Assembly (NCBI GenBank): GCA_963714455.1
Contig: CAVQON010000019.1
Span: 62,001-126,000, forward strand
Source: CAVQGZ01 sp963714455
Lineage (GTDB): Bacteria > Actinomycetota > Actinomycetes > Jiangellales > Jiangellaceae
Length of the DNA stretch: 64,000 nt
Direction: 5' to 3'
A program made the position numbers and the translations under genes. Below the pieces are notes generated by a model. It ran no database searches. It was not told the origin of the DNA and saw nothing but the letters and a program-made list of their open reading frames with translations. The first letter of the stretch is position 1; each line of letters starts with the position of its first letter. Below are positions 22,603 through 30,687 of this stretch, one piece after another.

Positions 22603-23621
22603 AGCCACCCGGCCCGGCGCAGCATGCGGTAGAGCGCGGTGACGGTGCCGGCCATCAGCAGCAGCACGGCCGGGTACCCCCAACGCCACTCGAGCTCGGG
22701 CATGAACACGAAGTTCATGCCGTAGAGGCTGGCGATCACGGTCGGCACGAGGGCCAGAGCAGCCCAGGCGGCGATGCGCCGTTGGTCCGAGCTCTGCGCC
22801 AGCTCGATCTTGGAGTTGGCAGCCGACATGAGCGCCAGCAGCAGCGTGTCGGTCGCCTCGGCCTGCTCCCACACGCGCAGCAAGTGCTCACCGATGTCAC
22901 GGAAGGCAGCCCCGAGGTGCTCGGGCATGTCGGGCTGGGTCTCGTGCGCCAGGCTGGCAGCGACGCCGACGAGTGGTCCGACGGCGCGACGCACCTCGAG
23001 GTTCTCGCGCTTGAGCATGTAGATCGGGGCGGACAGGTCGACGCCACGGGGCGCGAACACCCTCTCCTCGAGAGCCTCCACCTCGTCCTGCACCTGCTCG
23101 CCGACGACGAGGTACCCGTCGACGACGTAGTCGACGATGCCGTGCAGCACGCCGATGGGTCCGTGGGCGAGCATGGCCGGTCGACGCAGCAGCCGGTCTC
23201 TGATCTCGCGCAGGTCGCGAGTGGTGCCGTGGCGCACGGTGACGAGGTACGACGGGCCGAGAAACACCGCGACCTGCCCCACCTCGACCTGCTGGGTCTC
23301 TGCGACGAACGTCAGCACCTTGAGCACGACGAACGCCTCGTCGCGGTCCAGGTCGACCTTCGCGCGTTGATGGCTGTTGCCGGCGTCCTCCAGCTGGTGC
23401 GGGTCGAGGCCGAAGATGGCACCGACCGTGGCGAGCTCGGCCTTCGTCGGCTGGAAGACGCCCACCCACACGAACGCGTCGGCGTCGGCCTCGGCGGTGT
23501 CACGGGCAGACTGCAGGGCCCGCGTGACGGCACCGACCTGCGGGGTGTCGAAGATGACGTCGGAGAGGCCCTCCACCACCACGGGCTCACCGCCGCGGTA
23601 GTAGCCCATGCCTCGGATCAC
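22599..23621 (-). CDS. corA: CorA-like magnesium/cobalt transporter
   Basis: The product (about 340 residues) has the large cytoplasmic funnel with WVGVFQPTKAELATVGAIFGL, a long stalk helix, and two C-terminal TM helices. The signature loop follows the first helix as YGMNF in ASLYGMNFVFMPELEWRWGYP. CorA pentamers conduct Mg2+ along the membrane potential. The N-terminus is uncertain: GTG 23621 (MIRGMGYYRGG) fits relatives best; ATG 23609 is possible. The gene is wedged between tatC and helY, an uncommon neighbour, and overlaps helY by four bases. Confidence 0.92.
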   Translation of the reverse strand: MIRGMGYYRGGEPVVVEGLSDVIFDTPQVGAVTRALQSARDTAEADADAFVWVGVFQPTKAELATVGAIFGLDPHQLEDAGNSHQRAKVDLDRDEAFVVLKVLTFVAETQQVEVGQVAVFLGPSYLVTVRHGTTRDLREIRDRLLRRPAMLAHGPIGVLHGIVDYVVDGYLVVGEQVQDEVEALEERVFAPRGVDLSAPIYMLKRENLEVRRAVGPLVGVAASLAHETQPDMPEHLGAAFRDIGEHLLRVWEQAEATDTLLLALMSAANSKIELAQSSDQRRIAAWAALALVPTVIASLYGMNFVFMPELEWRWGYPAVLLLMAGTVTALYRMLRRAGWL

Positions 23622-23658
23622 GAGGTCATCATGACGGTGCGCCGGTCCCGCGGCGGCG

Positions 23659-24573
23659 TCACGACAGTGGCGAGGGCCGGTCGTCGTCGGAGGTGGACGC
23701 TCGGTCGTCCTCCGGCGAGCTCGGCCCGTCGTCCAGCGGCGACGCCTCGTCGTCGTCCAGGCCGGTGAGCCCCAGCGCGGCGTCGCGCTTGGCCCGGCGC
23801 TTGTCGTTGATGCGGCAGACGACGACCGCGGCCTCGAACAGCATCCACATGGGCACCGCGAGCATGAGCATCGTGATCGGGTCGCCGGTGGGGGTCGCGA
23901 CGGCCGCGAAGACGAAGACACCGATGATGATCCAGCGCCGTGCCGACGACAAGGCAGCCCCGCTGAACACCCCGACTGCGTTGAGCAGAACGACGAACAC
24001 GGGAAGCAAGAACGCCAGCCCGAAGACGAGCAGCAGTCGCACGACGAAGGAGAAGTAGCGGGAGAACGAGACGAAGTTGCTGACGCCGTCGGGTGTGAAC
24101 CCCAGCAGGACGGTGAGCCCTTTCGGCAGCAGCCAGTAGCAGAGCACGACGCCGGCGACGAACAGCGGCACCGCGGTGACCATGACCGCGGCCGCCCAGC
24201 GCTTCTCCTTGCCGTAGAGGCCGGGGACGATGAACGCCCAGAGCTGGTAGATCCACACCGGGGCGGCGAACACGATGCCGGCGAGGATGGCCAGGCGCAG
24301 CGGCACGGTGAACGGGTCGGCGATGCCGTCGAAGTTGATGATCGCGTCGATCTGTTGCTCGGCCGCCAGCCGCTGCGTCGTCTCGGTGAAGGGACCGATG
24401 AACAGGTCCAGCAGCGGGTCGTAGAAGAGCAGCCCGAGCGCCATGCCGACCACGACCGCGGCGGCAGCGATGAACAGGCGTCGGCGCAGCTCGCGCAGGT
24501 GGTCGGCCAGGGGCATGCGTCCGCCCTCGCCGGACGGGCCGGCTGAGAAGCGTCCCCGGGTGATCGTGGCCAT
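23659..24573 (-). CDS. tatC: Twin-arginine translocase subunit TatC
   Basis: This 304-residue, six-helix membrane protein has the TatC signatures. The N-terminal MPLADHLRELRRRLFIAAAA forms the twin-arginine receptor. The first periplasmic loop has TVPLRLAILAGIVFAAPVW, followed by YQLWAFIVPGLYGKEKRWA. Later helices carry FGLAFLLPVFVVLLNAVGV and ATPTGDPITMLMLAVPMWML. A 60-residue acidic, low-complexity tail (SPLDDGPSSPEDD type) is added at the C-terminus. With TatA it exports folded proteins. It lies 33 bases downstream of tatA. Confidence 0.96.
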   Translation of the reverse strand: MATITRGRFSAGPSGEGGRMPLADHLRELRRRLFIAAAAVVVGMALGLLFYDPLLDLFIGPFTETTQRLAAEQQIDAIINFDGIADPFTVPLRLAILAGIVFAAPVWIYQLWAFIVPGLYGKEKRWAAAVMVTAVPLFVAGVVLCYWLLPKGLTVLLGFTPDGVSNFVSFSRYFSFVVRLLLVFGLAFLLPVFVVLLNAVGVFSGAALSSARRWIIIGVFVFAAVATPTGDPITMLMLAVPMWMLFEAAVVVCRINDKRRAKRDAALGLTGLDDDEASPLDDGPSSPEDDRASTSDDDRPSPLS

Positions 24574-24606
24574 GGTCGTCAGCGCCCTAGCCGGGCGCCG
24601 ATGCGC

Positions 24607-24936
24607 CTAGGAGCGCTCGTCGGCGGAGCTGGGTGCGGGCCACGACGCCTGGTCGGCCGACGCGGTCGGCGGCTGCGCCGGTGGGGCGGCGATCTGCTGC
24701 GGTGACTGCTGGGGGGCGACCTGCTGGGGGGCCTGCTGCGGCGCGGGCTGCTGCTGGGCCGCTGGTGCCGCCTCGTTCTCGTCGTCGGTCAGGCCCTTGG
24801 TCTCGGCCTTGAAGATGCGCAGCGAGCGCCCCAGCCCGCGCGCGGTGTCGGGAAGCTTCTTCGCGCCGAACAGCAGCACGATGATCAGCAAGATGATCAG
24901 CAGCTCGGGTCCGCGGATGTTCTGGAAGAATCCCAT
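24607..24936 (-). CDS. tatA: Twin-arginine translocase subunit TatA
   Basis: A 109-residue protein with one N-terminal TM helix (GPELLIILLIIVLLFGAKKL), the FGAKKLPDTARGLGRSLRIF amphipathic helix, and a Gln/Pro/Ala-rich cytoplasmic tail with repeated APQQ units. TatA forms the export pore with TatC. The ATG has a good GAGGAGACG upstream. In most actinobacteria pafB and pafC lie directly upstream; here the next gene is the FKBP lipoprotein. Confidence 0.96.
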   Translation of the reverse strand: MGFFQNIRGPELLIILLIIVLLFGAKKLPDTARGLGRSLRIFKAETKGLTDDENEAAPAAQQQPAPQQAPQQVAPQQSPQQIAAPPAQPPTASADQASWPAPSSADERS

Positions 24937-25022
24937 TCGTCGTCTCCTCAGCGTTCGACTTGCTGCCGACTGTACGCGCTGCGCGTGTACTTCTCAGCGA
25001 GGCGACTCGATGACACCGGCGA

Positions 25023-25925
25023 TCAGTACGACCCCAGGACGTCGATGACCAGCACAAGCGGCTCGTCGCCCTCGTTGTCGGCGGAGGAGATCAGCGTGAT
25101 CACGCGAGTGCCCGCCGCTGCGCCGTCGAGTGCCTCGGCCAACCCGGGCAGCGCCTCGGCCGACAGCCCGACCGGGGCGTTCTCCCAGGTGGTGAAGAGC
25201 ACGTCGCCGCTGTCCAGCGAGGCCTGGACGGCGTGCGCAGCGATGGCCTCGGTCGCGTCGATCGGCTCGCCCGTCCCCTCGATGACGACGGTGCTCGAGC
25301 TCGTGTCGGGTGCGGTGGCGCTCGACACGTCGATCGTGGGCTGCGTGCCGGGGTCCCCGGTCACGGTGGGCAGCCCCGCGGGCAGGTCGCTGACCGGGGT
25401 GCCCTCGCTCGCGTCGGCCGCGGAGAACGTGCCGCGGATGTCGACGACGAACACCAGCGTGGCGCCACCGGGGATCTCGCCGGAGCCTTCGTCGCCGTAG
25501 CCCTGCTCGGGTGGGATCACGAGCAGCACGCGGCTGCCGACCCGTTGGCCGACGAGGCCGGAGTCCCAGCCGGGGATGACAGCCCCGACGCCGATGCCGA
25601 ACGCTGCCGGCTCACCGCGGCTCCAGGAGGAGTCGAACTCCGCGCCGGTGTCCCAGAGGACGCCTGCGTAGTCGGCGAGCAGAAGGTCGCCGGCCATGAC
25701 CTCGTCGCCGTCCCCCTCGACCACGGTCTCCACGAGCAGCTCGGTGGGCGGCTCGGTCTCTGGGACGGTGATCTGCGGGGCCGTCTCGGTGTCCGTGGAG
25801 ACCACGACGCCGCTGGCGCCACCGTCGCTGGTGGCGGTGGCCTCGTCGTCGGCGCTCGCGCATCCGGCGAGAAGGGCGAGCAGGCCGAGCAGCACGGCGA
25901 GGGGAAGAAGACGAGACAACGACAC
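25023..25925 (-). CDS. FKBP-type peptidyl-prolyl isomerase lipoprotein (two FKBP-like domains)
   Basis: The product has 300 residues. A lipoprotein signal (LLALLAGC lipobox) gives a membrane-anchored, extracytoplasmic protein. After an acidic linker comes a clear FKBP domain (about 70-180) with VMAGDLLLADYAGVLWDTG, VIPGWDSGLVGQRVGSRVL and IPPEQGYGDEG. A second, diverged FKBP-like half follows (about 200-300, ending LVLVIDVLGSY) without all active-site residues. It likely assists folding of exported proteins. The GTG start is preceded by GAGAGG; the longer frame to 26039 overlaps pafA. FKBPs next to pafA are common in Actinobacteria. Confidence 0.92.
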   Translation of the reverse strand: MSLSRLLPLAVLLGLLALLAGCASADDEATATSDGGASGVVVSTDTETAPQITVPETEPPTELLVETVVEGDGDEVMAGDLLLADYAGVLWDTGAEFDSSWSRGEPAAFGIGVGAVIPGWDSGLVGQRVGSRVLLVIPPEQGYGDEGSGEIPGGATLVFVVDIRGTFSAADASEGTPVSDLPAGLPTVTGDPGTQPTIDVSSATAPDTSSSTVVIEGTGEPIDATEAIAAHAVQASLDSGDVLFTTWENAPVGLSAEALPGLAEALDGAAAGTRVITLISSADNEGDEPLVLVIDVLGSY

Positions 25926-25978
25926 CGAGAACCTCTCAGAAGGGGCAGATGACAGGTGATGAGACGACGGCCAGGTTC

Positions 25979-27340
25979 TCACATGCCGGCGATCAGCCGG
26001 TCCACGCGCTCGTCCACCGACCGGAACGGGTCTTTGCACAGCACGGTGCGCTGGGCCTGGTCGTTGAGCTTGAGGTGCACCCAGTCGACGGTGAAGTCGC
26101 GGCGCTTCTCCTGGGCCGCCGCGATGAAGTCGCCACGCAGCTTCGCGCGCGTCGTCTGCGGCGGCTTCGTCTTGGCCTCGAACACCTCGACGTCGTTGGT
26201 CGTGCGCGCCAGCGCGTCGCGGCCCTGAAGCAGGTAGAACAGCCCACGCTGGCGGTGGATGTCGTGGTAGGCCAGGTCGAGCTGGGCGACCCGGGGGGAG
26301 GCCAGGCTCAGGTTGTGCCGCTCCCGGTAGCGCTCGATCAGGCGGTACTTGATCACCCAGTCGATCTCTCGCTCGACCAGCGACAGGTCACCGGACTCCA
26401 CGGCCTTCAGCGCCCGCTCCCACAGGTCGAGCGCGCGACGGGTGACCGGGTCGTCCCAGCCCTCCCTGTCGACGAGGTCGCGTACCCGGCCGAGGTAGGC
26501 GTCCTGCAGCTCCAGCGCGCTCGCCTCGCGTCCGTTCGACAGCTTCACCTTGCGGCGACCGGTCGGGTCGTGGCTGATCTCGCGGATCGCCCGGATGGGG
26601 TTCTCCAGGCCGAGGTCGCGCATGCCGATGCCGGCCTCGATGAGTCGGATGACCAGGTCGGTGGAGGCCACCTTGAGCATCGTGGTGGCCTCGGACATGT
26701 TGGAGTCCCCGACGATCACGTGCAGGCGGCGGAACCTGTCGGCGTCGGCGTGCGGCTCGTCGCGGGTGTTGATGATGGGCCGCGAACGGGTGGTCGCGCT
26801 GGAGACCCCCTCCCAGATGTGCTCGGCGCGCTGGCTGACGGAGAAGACCGCCCCGCGTGGGGTCTGCAGCACCTTGCCCGCCCCGCAGATGATCTGGCGC
26901 GACACCAGGAACGGGATGAGGACGTCGGCGAGGCGGGAGAACTCGCCCTGACGGCCGATCAGGTAGTTCTCGTGGCAGCCGTAGGAGTTGCCGGCGGAGT
27001 CGGTGTTGTTCTTGAACAGGTACACCTCACCGGTGATGCCCTCGTCGGCGAGCCGGATCTGGGCGTCGGTGAGCAGCCCCTCGAGGATCCGCTCCCCCGC
27101 CTTGTCGTGGGTGACGACCGCGGCGATGTCGTCGCACTCAGGTGTCGCGTACTCGGGGTGGCTGCCGACGTCGAGGTAGAGCCGGGCACCGTTGCGGAGG
27201 AAGACGTTGCTGGACCGGCCCCACGACACCACCCGGCGGAACAGGTAGCGCGCCACCTCGTCCGGGGACAGGCGACGCTGGCCACGAAAGGTGCACGTGA
27301 CGCCGTACTCGGTCTCGATGCCGAAGATGCGCCGCTCCAT
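25979..27340 (-). CDS. pafA: Pup-protein ligase PafA
   Basis: A 453-residue glutamine-synthetase-like ligase. It opens with RRIFGIETEYGVTCTFRGQR (metal-binding Glu pair) and continues with NVFLRNGARLYLDVGSHPEY, LFKNNTDSAGNSYGCHENYL and INTRDEPHADADRFRRLHVI. It lacks the Ala/Thr-rich loop insertion found in Dop. PafA phosphorylates the C-terminal Glu of deamidated Pup and links it to lysines of target proteins, marking them for the proteasome. It lies 29 bases downstream of prcA and starts with ATG. Together with Dop, Pup, PrcAB and Arc the pathway is complete in this window. Confidence 0.98.
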   Translation of the reverse strand: MERRIFGIETEYGVTCTFRGQRRLSPDEVARYLFRRVVSWGRSSNVFLRNGARLYLDVGSHPEYATPECDDIAAVVTHDKAGERILEGLLTDAQIRLADEGITGEVYLFKNNTDSAGNSYGCHENYLIGRQGEFSRLADVLIPFLVSRQIICGAGKVLQTPRGAVFSVSQRAEHIWEGVSSATTRSRPIINTRDEPHADADRFRRLHVIVGDSNMSEATTMLKVASTDLVIRLIEAGIGMRDLGLENPIRAIREISHDPTGRRKVKLSNGREASALELQDAYLGRVRDLVDREGWDDPVTRRALDLWERALKAVESGDLSLVEREIDWVIKYRLIERYRERHNLSLASPRVAQLDLAYHDIHRQRGLFYLLQGRDALARTTNDVEVFEAKTKPPQTTRAKLRGDFIAAAQEKRRDFTVDWVHLKLNDQAQRTVLCKDPFRSVDERVDRLIAGM

Positions 27341-27369
27341 GCGCCCACGGTATGCGTAGACGGCCTCGG

Positions 27370-28071
27370 CTACCCGCTGGCGGCGAGCAGGTCGTCGATC
27401 TCGCCCGCATAGATGCGGCGGAACGAGCGCCGGGGCCGGTTGCGGGTCAGCACGGCGACCTCGAGCTGGGAGGAGTCCAGCGCCCGCGTAGCACCGCCCG
27501 CGCCGTCGCGACCGAGGCCGTCGACAGCCAGGCGCAGGGCCCCGTCCAGGCTCATCTGCTCGGTGTAGTGCTCGGTCAGGTAGCCGCCGATCACGTCGGA
27601 GGACCCGCCCATGACGGCGACGCCGTGCTCGTCGGCCACCGACCCGTCGTAGGTCAGTCGGAATATCTGGTCGGAGCCGGCGTCGGCGCCCACCTCGGCC
27701 ACGATGATCTCGACCTCGTACGGCTTGGGCTCGGTCGTGAAGATCGCACCCAGGGTCTGGGCGTAGGCGTTGGCCAGGCCCCGCCCGGTCACGTCGCGTC
27801 GGTCGTAGGAGTAGCCGCGCAGGTCGGCGAGGCGAACCCCGGCCACCCGCAGGTTCTCGAACTCGTTGTACTTGCCGACCGCAGCGAACGCGATGCGGTC
27901 GTAGATCTCCGAGATCTTGTGCAGCGACGTCGACGGGTTCTCCGCGACGAACACGATGCCGTCGGCGTACTGCGCGACGACGACGCTGCGCCCCCGGGCG
28001 ATGCCCTTGCGGGCGAAGTCCGCCCGGTCCTTCATCAGCTGCTCGGGCGAGACGTAGAACGGCATGGACAC
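27370..28071 (-). CDS. prcA: 20S proteasome alpha subunit
   Basis: The 233-residue product begins SMPFYVSPEQLMKDRADFAR, the alpha-type N-terminal gate region. It continues with KGIARGRSVVVAQYADGIVF and KISEIYDRIAFAAVGKYNEF as in other bacterial PrcA. Alpha subunits lack the catalytic N-terminal Thr and form the outer rings that close the chamber and dock the ATPase Arc. The GTG start at 28071 has GAGGAG upstream; an ATG two codons later is possible. It follows prcB by 13 bases. Confidence 0.97.
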   Translation of the reverse strand: MSMPFYVSPEQLMKDRADFARKGIARGRSVVVAQYADGIVFVAENPSTSLHKISEIYDRIAFAAVGKYNEFENLRVAGVRLADLRGYSYDRRDVTGRGLANAYAQTLGAIFTTEPKPYEVEIIVAEVGADAGSDQIFRLTYDGSVADEHGVAVMGGSSDVIGGYLTEHYTEQMSLDGALRLAVDGLGRDGAGGATRALDSSQLEVAVLTRNRPRRSFRRIYAGEIDDLLAASG

Positions 28072-28084
28072 GGGGCTGGCTCCT

Positions 28085-28915
28085 CTACTCGCTCGCCGAC
28101 GCGGACGGGCCGTCGGGGCGGCGGGCGCGGGCGGCGACGACGGACCGCACGACGACCCCGGCCGCCTCGTCCTCGAGACGTCGGTAGCCGTCGGCGTCGA
28201 CGATCGCGACCACCGGGTAGATGCCGCGGGCGAGATCGGGACCGCCGGTGGCGGAGTCGTCGTCGGCGGCGTCCCACAGCGCCTCGACGCACACGCGCAC
28301 CGCCGCGTCGGTGCTCATGCCGGACTGGTGCAGCTTCTTCAGCGACCCACGTGCGAACAGCGAGCCGGAGCCGACCGAGTAGTGCTCGTGCTCCTCGTAG
28401 CGTCCGCCGGTGACGTCGTAGGAGAAGATGCGTCCCCGCTGCGCGTCGAGGTCGTAGCCGGCGAACAGCGGTACCGCGGCCAGGCCCTGGAATGCCATCG
28501 GCAGGTTGCCGCGGATCATCGTGGCCAGCCGGTTGGCCTTGCCGTCCAGGGAGAGCTGGACGCCCTCGATCTTCTCGTAGTGCTCCAGCTCGACCTGCAG
28601 CAGCCGAACCAGCTCGGTGGCGATGCCGGCCGAGCCGGCGATGCCGACGCAGGTGAAGTCGTCGGCCGCGAACACCTTCTGGATGTCGCGCTGGGCGATG
28701 ATGTTGCCGACGGTGGCGCGTCGGTCACCGGCCATCACCACACCGTCGGTCGAGGTCACCGCCACGATCGTGGTGCCGTGCGGCGGGGTGACCCCGGCGG
28801 CGGCCGCCTCACCGAACGTCCGAGCGGCGACGTCGGGGGCGACGTTGCCGAGGAAGTCGGTGAACGACGACCCACCGGGGGTGAAGAACGCGGACGGGAG
28901 CCTGCTGTCGGTCAC
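28085..28915 (-). CDS. prcB: 20S proteasome beta subunit
   Basis: A 276-residue precursor. A propeptide of 47 residues ends in PPHG, directly followed by TTIVAVTSTDGVVMAGDRRA. Thr48 thus becomes the catalytic Thr1 after self-cleavage, with the Lys33 region in the following strands. It carries all peptidase activity of the 20S core. The GTG start at 28915 overlaps the pup stop by four bases (GTGA). The longer open frame to 29371 covers pup in another frame and is not used. Confidence 0.97.
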   Translation of the reverse strand: MTDSRLPSAFFTPGGSSFTDFLGNVAPDVAARTFGEAAAAGVTPPHGTTIVAVTSTDGVVMAGDRRATVGNIIAQRDIQKVFAADDFTCVGIAGSAGIATELVRLLQVELEHYEKIEGVQLSLDGKANRLATMIRGNLPMAFQGLAAVPLFAGYDLDAQRGRIFSYDVTGGRYEEHEHYSVGSGSLFARGSLKKLHQSGMSTDAAVRVCVEALWDAADDDSATGGPDLARGIYPVVAIVDADGYRRLEDEAAGVVVRSVVAARARRPDGPSASASE

Positions 28916-29127
28916 TGGCCACCCTTCTGCACGAAGCCACGGACGAAGTCCTCGGCGTTCTCCTCCAGGACGTCGTCGATGTCGGCCAGGATCGAGTCGA
29001 CGTCGTCGGCCAAGGCGTCCTGGCGCTCCTTGAGCTCCTCGGAGACCTCGGGCGCGCTCGCCTCGTCGACCTCCTGGTCGCGCTGGGTCTGGCGTTGCTG
29101 GGCAGGACTGGGCTCTCGTGTGGCCAT
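28912..29127 (-). CDS. pup: Prokaryotic ubiquitin-like protein Pup
   Basis: A 71-residue, highly acidic and mostly disordered protein with the conserved C-terminal half ADDVDSILADIDDVLEEN and the end FVRGFVQKGGQ. The final residue is Gln, so Dop must deamidate it to Glu before PafA can conjugate it. The coiled-coil docking stretch to Arc is the central ELKERQDALADDVDSILADI. It lies between dop and prcB and overlaps prcB by four bases. Confidence 0.98.
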   Translation of the reverse strand: MATREPSPAQQRQTQRDQEVDEASAPEVSEELKERQDALADDVDSILADIDDVLEENAEDFVRGFVQKGGQ

Positions 29128-29172
29128 GGGTGCCTCCTGATCGCCGGTGGGCTGCCGATGCGTACGGCGAGG

Positions 29173-30687
29173 TTAGCCGTTGGGTTGGCTCAGGCGCGCG
29201 AGCAGGTCCGCTGCCGTCGGTGCCGAGTCGAGCAACGCCCCGACGTGGGCCTTCGTTCCCCGCAGCGGTTCCATCGTGGGCACCCGTTGCAGCGCGTCGC
29301 GCCCGGGCACGTCGAAGATGACGGAGTCCCAGGAGGCGGCGGCCACGTCCTCGGCGTACTTGTCCAGGCATCGGCCGCGAAAGTAGGCGCGCGTGTCGTC
29401 CGGCGGCGCGGTGACGGCCGCGAGCACCTCGGCGTCGCTGACGAGGCGCTGCATGCGCCCGGTGCTCACCAGGCGCTGGTAGAGGCTGCGGCGGGGCCGC
29501 AGGTCGTGGTACTGCAGGTCGATCAGCGCGAGCTTCGGTGACGACCAGTCCAGGCCGTCGCGCTGGCGGTAGCCCTCCAGCAGCGCGAGCTTGGCGACCC
29601 AGTCGAGCTCACCGGCCAGCAGCATCGGGTCGCGGCCCAACCTGTCCAGGACGTCGCTCCACCGCGACAGCACGTCGGCGGTCATGGCATCCACGTCGTT
29701 GCCGTAGGTGTGTCGGGTGTAGGCGTGTGCCTGGTCGCAGTAGTGGCGCTGGATGTCGAGGCCGGTCATCTTCGACCCGTCGGCCATCGGCACGGCCATC
29801 TGCAGCGTGGGATCGTGCGAGACCTGGTGCATGGCCTCGACCGGATCGGCCAGCGCCGGCGGCTCGTCCAGCCAGCCGTCCTCGATCATCGCCAGCACCA
29901 GCGAGGTCATCCCCACCTTGAGATACGTGGCGACCTCGGACAGGTTCGCGTCCCCGACGATCACGTGCAGGCGCCGGTAGCGGTCGGCGTCGGCGTGCGG
30001 CTCGTCGCGGGTGTTGATGATCGGACGCTTCAGCGTCGTCTCCAGGCCCACCTCGACCTCGAAGAAGTCGGCCCGCTGGCTGATCTGGTAGGCGTGGCTG
30101 CGCGTCTCCTGGCCGACGCCGAGCCGGCCGGCCCCGGTGATCACCGGGCGGGACACGAAGAAGGGGGTGAGGTGCGCGACGATCCGCTCGAACGGCGTCG
30201 CCCGGTTCATCAGGTAGTTCTCGTGCGTGCCGTACGAGGCGCCCTTGCCGTCGGTGTTGTTCTTGTACAGCACCAGGGGCACGCCGTAGGAGGCGCTCGC
30301 CAGCTCGCCCGCCTCGGTGATCACCAGGTCGCCGGCCTTGTCCCACACCACGGCGGCGCGCGGGTCGGTCACCTCCGGGGTGGAGTACTCCGGGTGGGCG
30401 TGGTCGACGTAGAGCCGCGCACCGTTGGTGAGCACGACGTTGGCCAGGCCGACCTCTTCGTCGGTGAGCAGGGTCGGGTCGGCGACCTCGCGGGCCAGGT
30501 CGAACCCGCGGGCGTCGCGCAGCGGGTTCTCCTCCTCGAAGTCCCACCGCGGTCGGCGCTGGCGTGAGTGCGCCGCGGCGTAGGCGTTGACCACCTGCGA
30601 CGACGACGTCATCGCGTTCGCCGTCGGGTTGCCGAGGACGGAGATGCCGAACTCCGTCTCGAGCCCGACGACGCGGCGGACGGTCAC
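29173..30687 (-). CDS. dop: Deamidase/depupylase of Pup (Dop)
   Basis: A 504-residue paralogue of PafA. It starts VRRVVGLETEFGISVLGNPT and has the Dop-specific insertion with MTSSSQVVNAYAAAHSRQRR. Then come LANVVLTNGARLYVDHAHPEY, LVLYKNNTDGKGASYGTHEN and INTRDEPHADADRYRRLHVI. Dop converts the C-terminal Gln of Pup to Glu and removes Pup from conjugates. The GTG start overlaps the arc stop by one base. The order arc-dop-pup-prcB-prcA-pafA is the standard actinobacterial one. Confidence 0.97.
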   Translation of the reverse strand: MTVRRVVGLETEFGISVLGNPTANAMTSSSQVVNAYAAAHSRQRRPRWDFEEENPLRDARGFDLAREVADPTLLTDEEVGLANVVLTNGARLYVDHAHPEYSTPEVTDPRAAVVWDKAGDLVITEAGELASASYGVPLVLYKNNTDGKGASYGTHENYLMNRATPFERIVAHLTPFFVSRPVITGAGRLGVGQETRSHAYQISQRADFFEVEVGLETTLKRPIINTRDEPHADADRYRRLHVIVGDANLSEVATYLKVGMTSLVLAMIEDGWLDEPPALADPVEAMHQVSHDPTLQMAVPMADGSKMTGLDIQRHYCDQAHAYTRHTYGNDVDAMTADVLSRWSDVLDRLGRDPMLLAGELDWVAKLALLEGYRQRDGLDWSSPKLALIDLQYHDLRPRRSLYQRLVSTGRMQRLVSDAEVLAAVTAPPDDTRAYFRGRCLDKYAEDVAAASWDSVIFDVPGRDALQRVPTMEPLRGTKAHVGALLDSAPTAADLLARLSQPNG

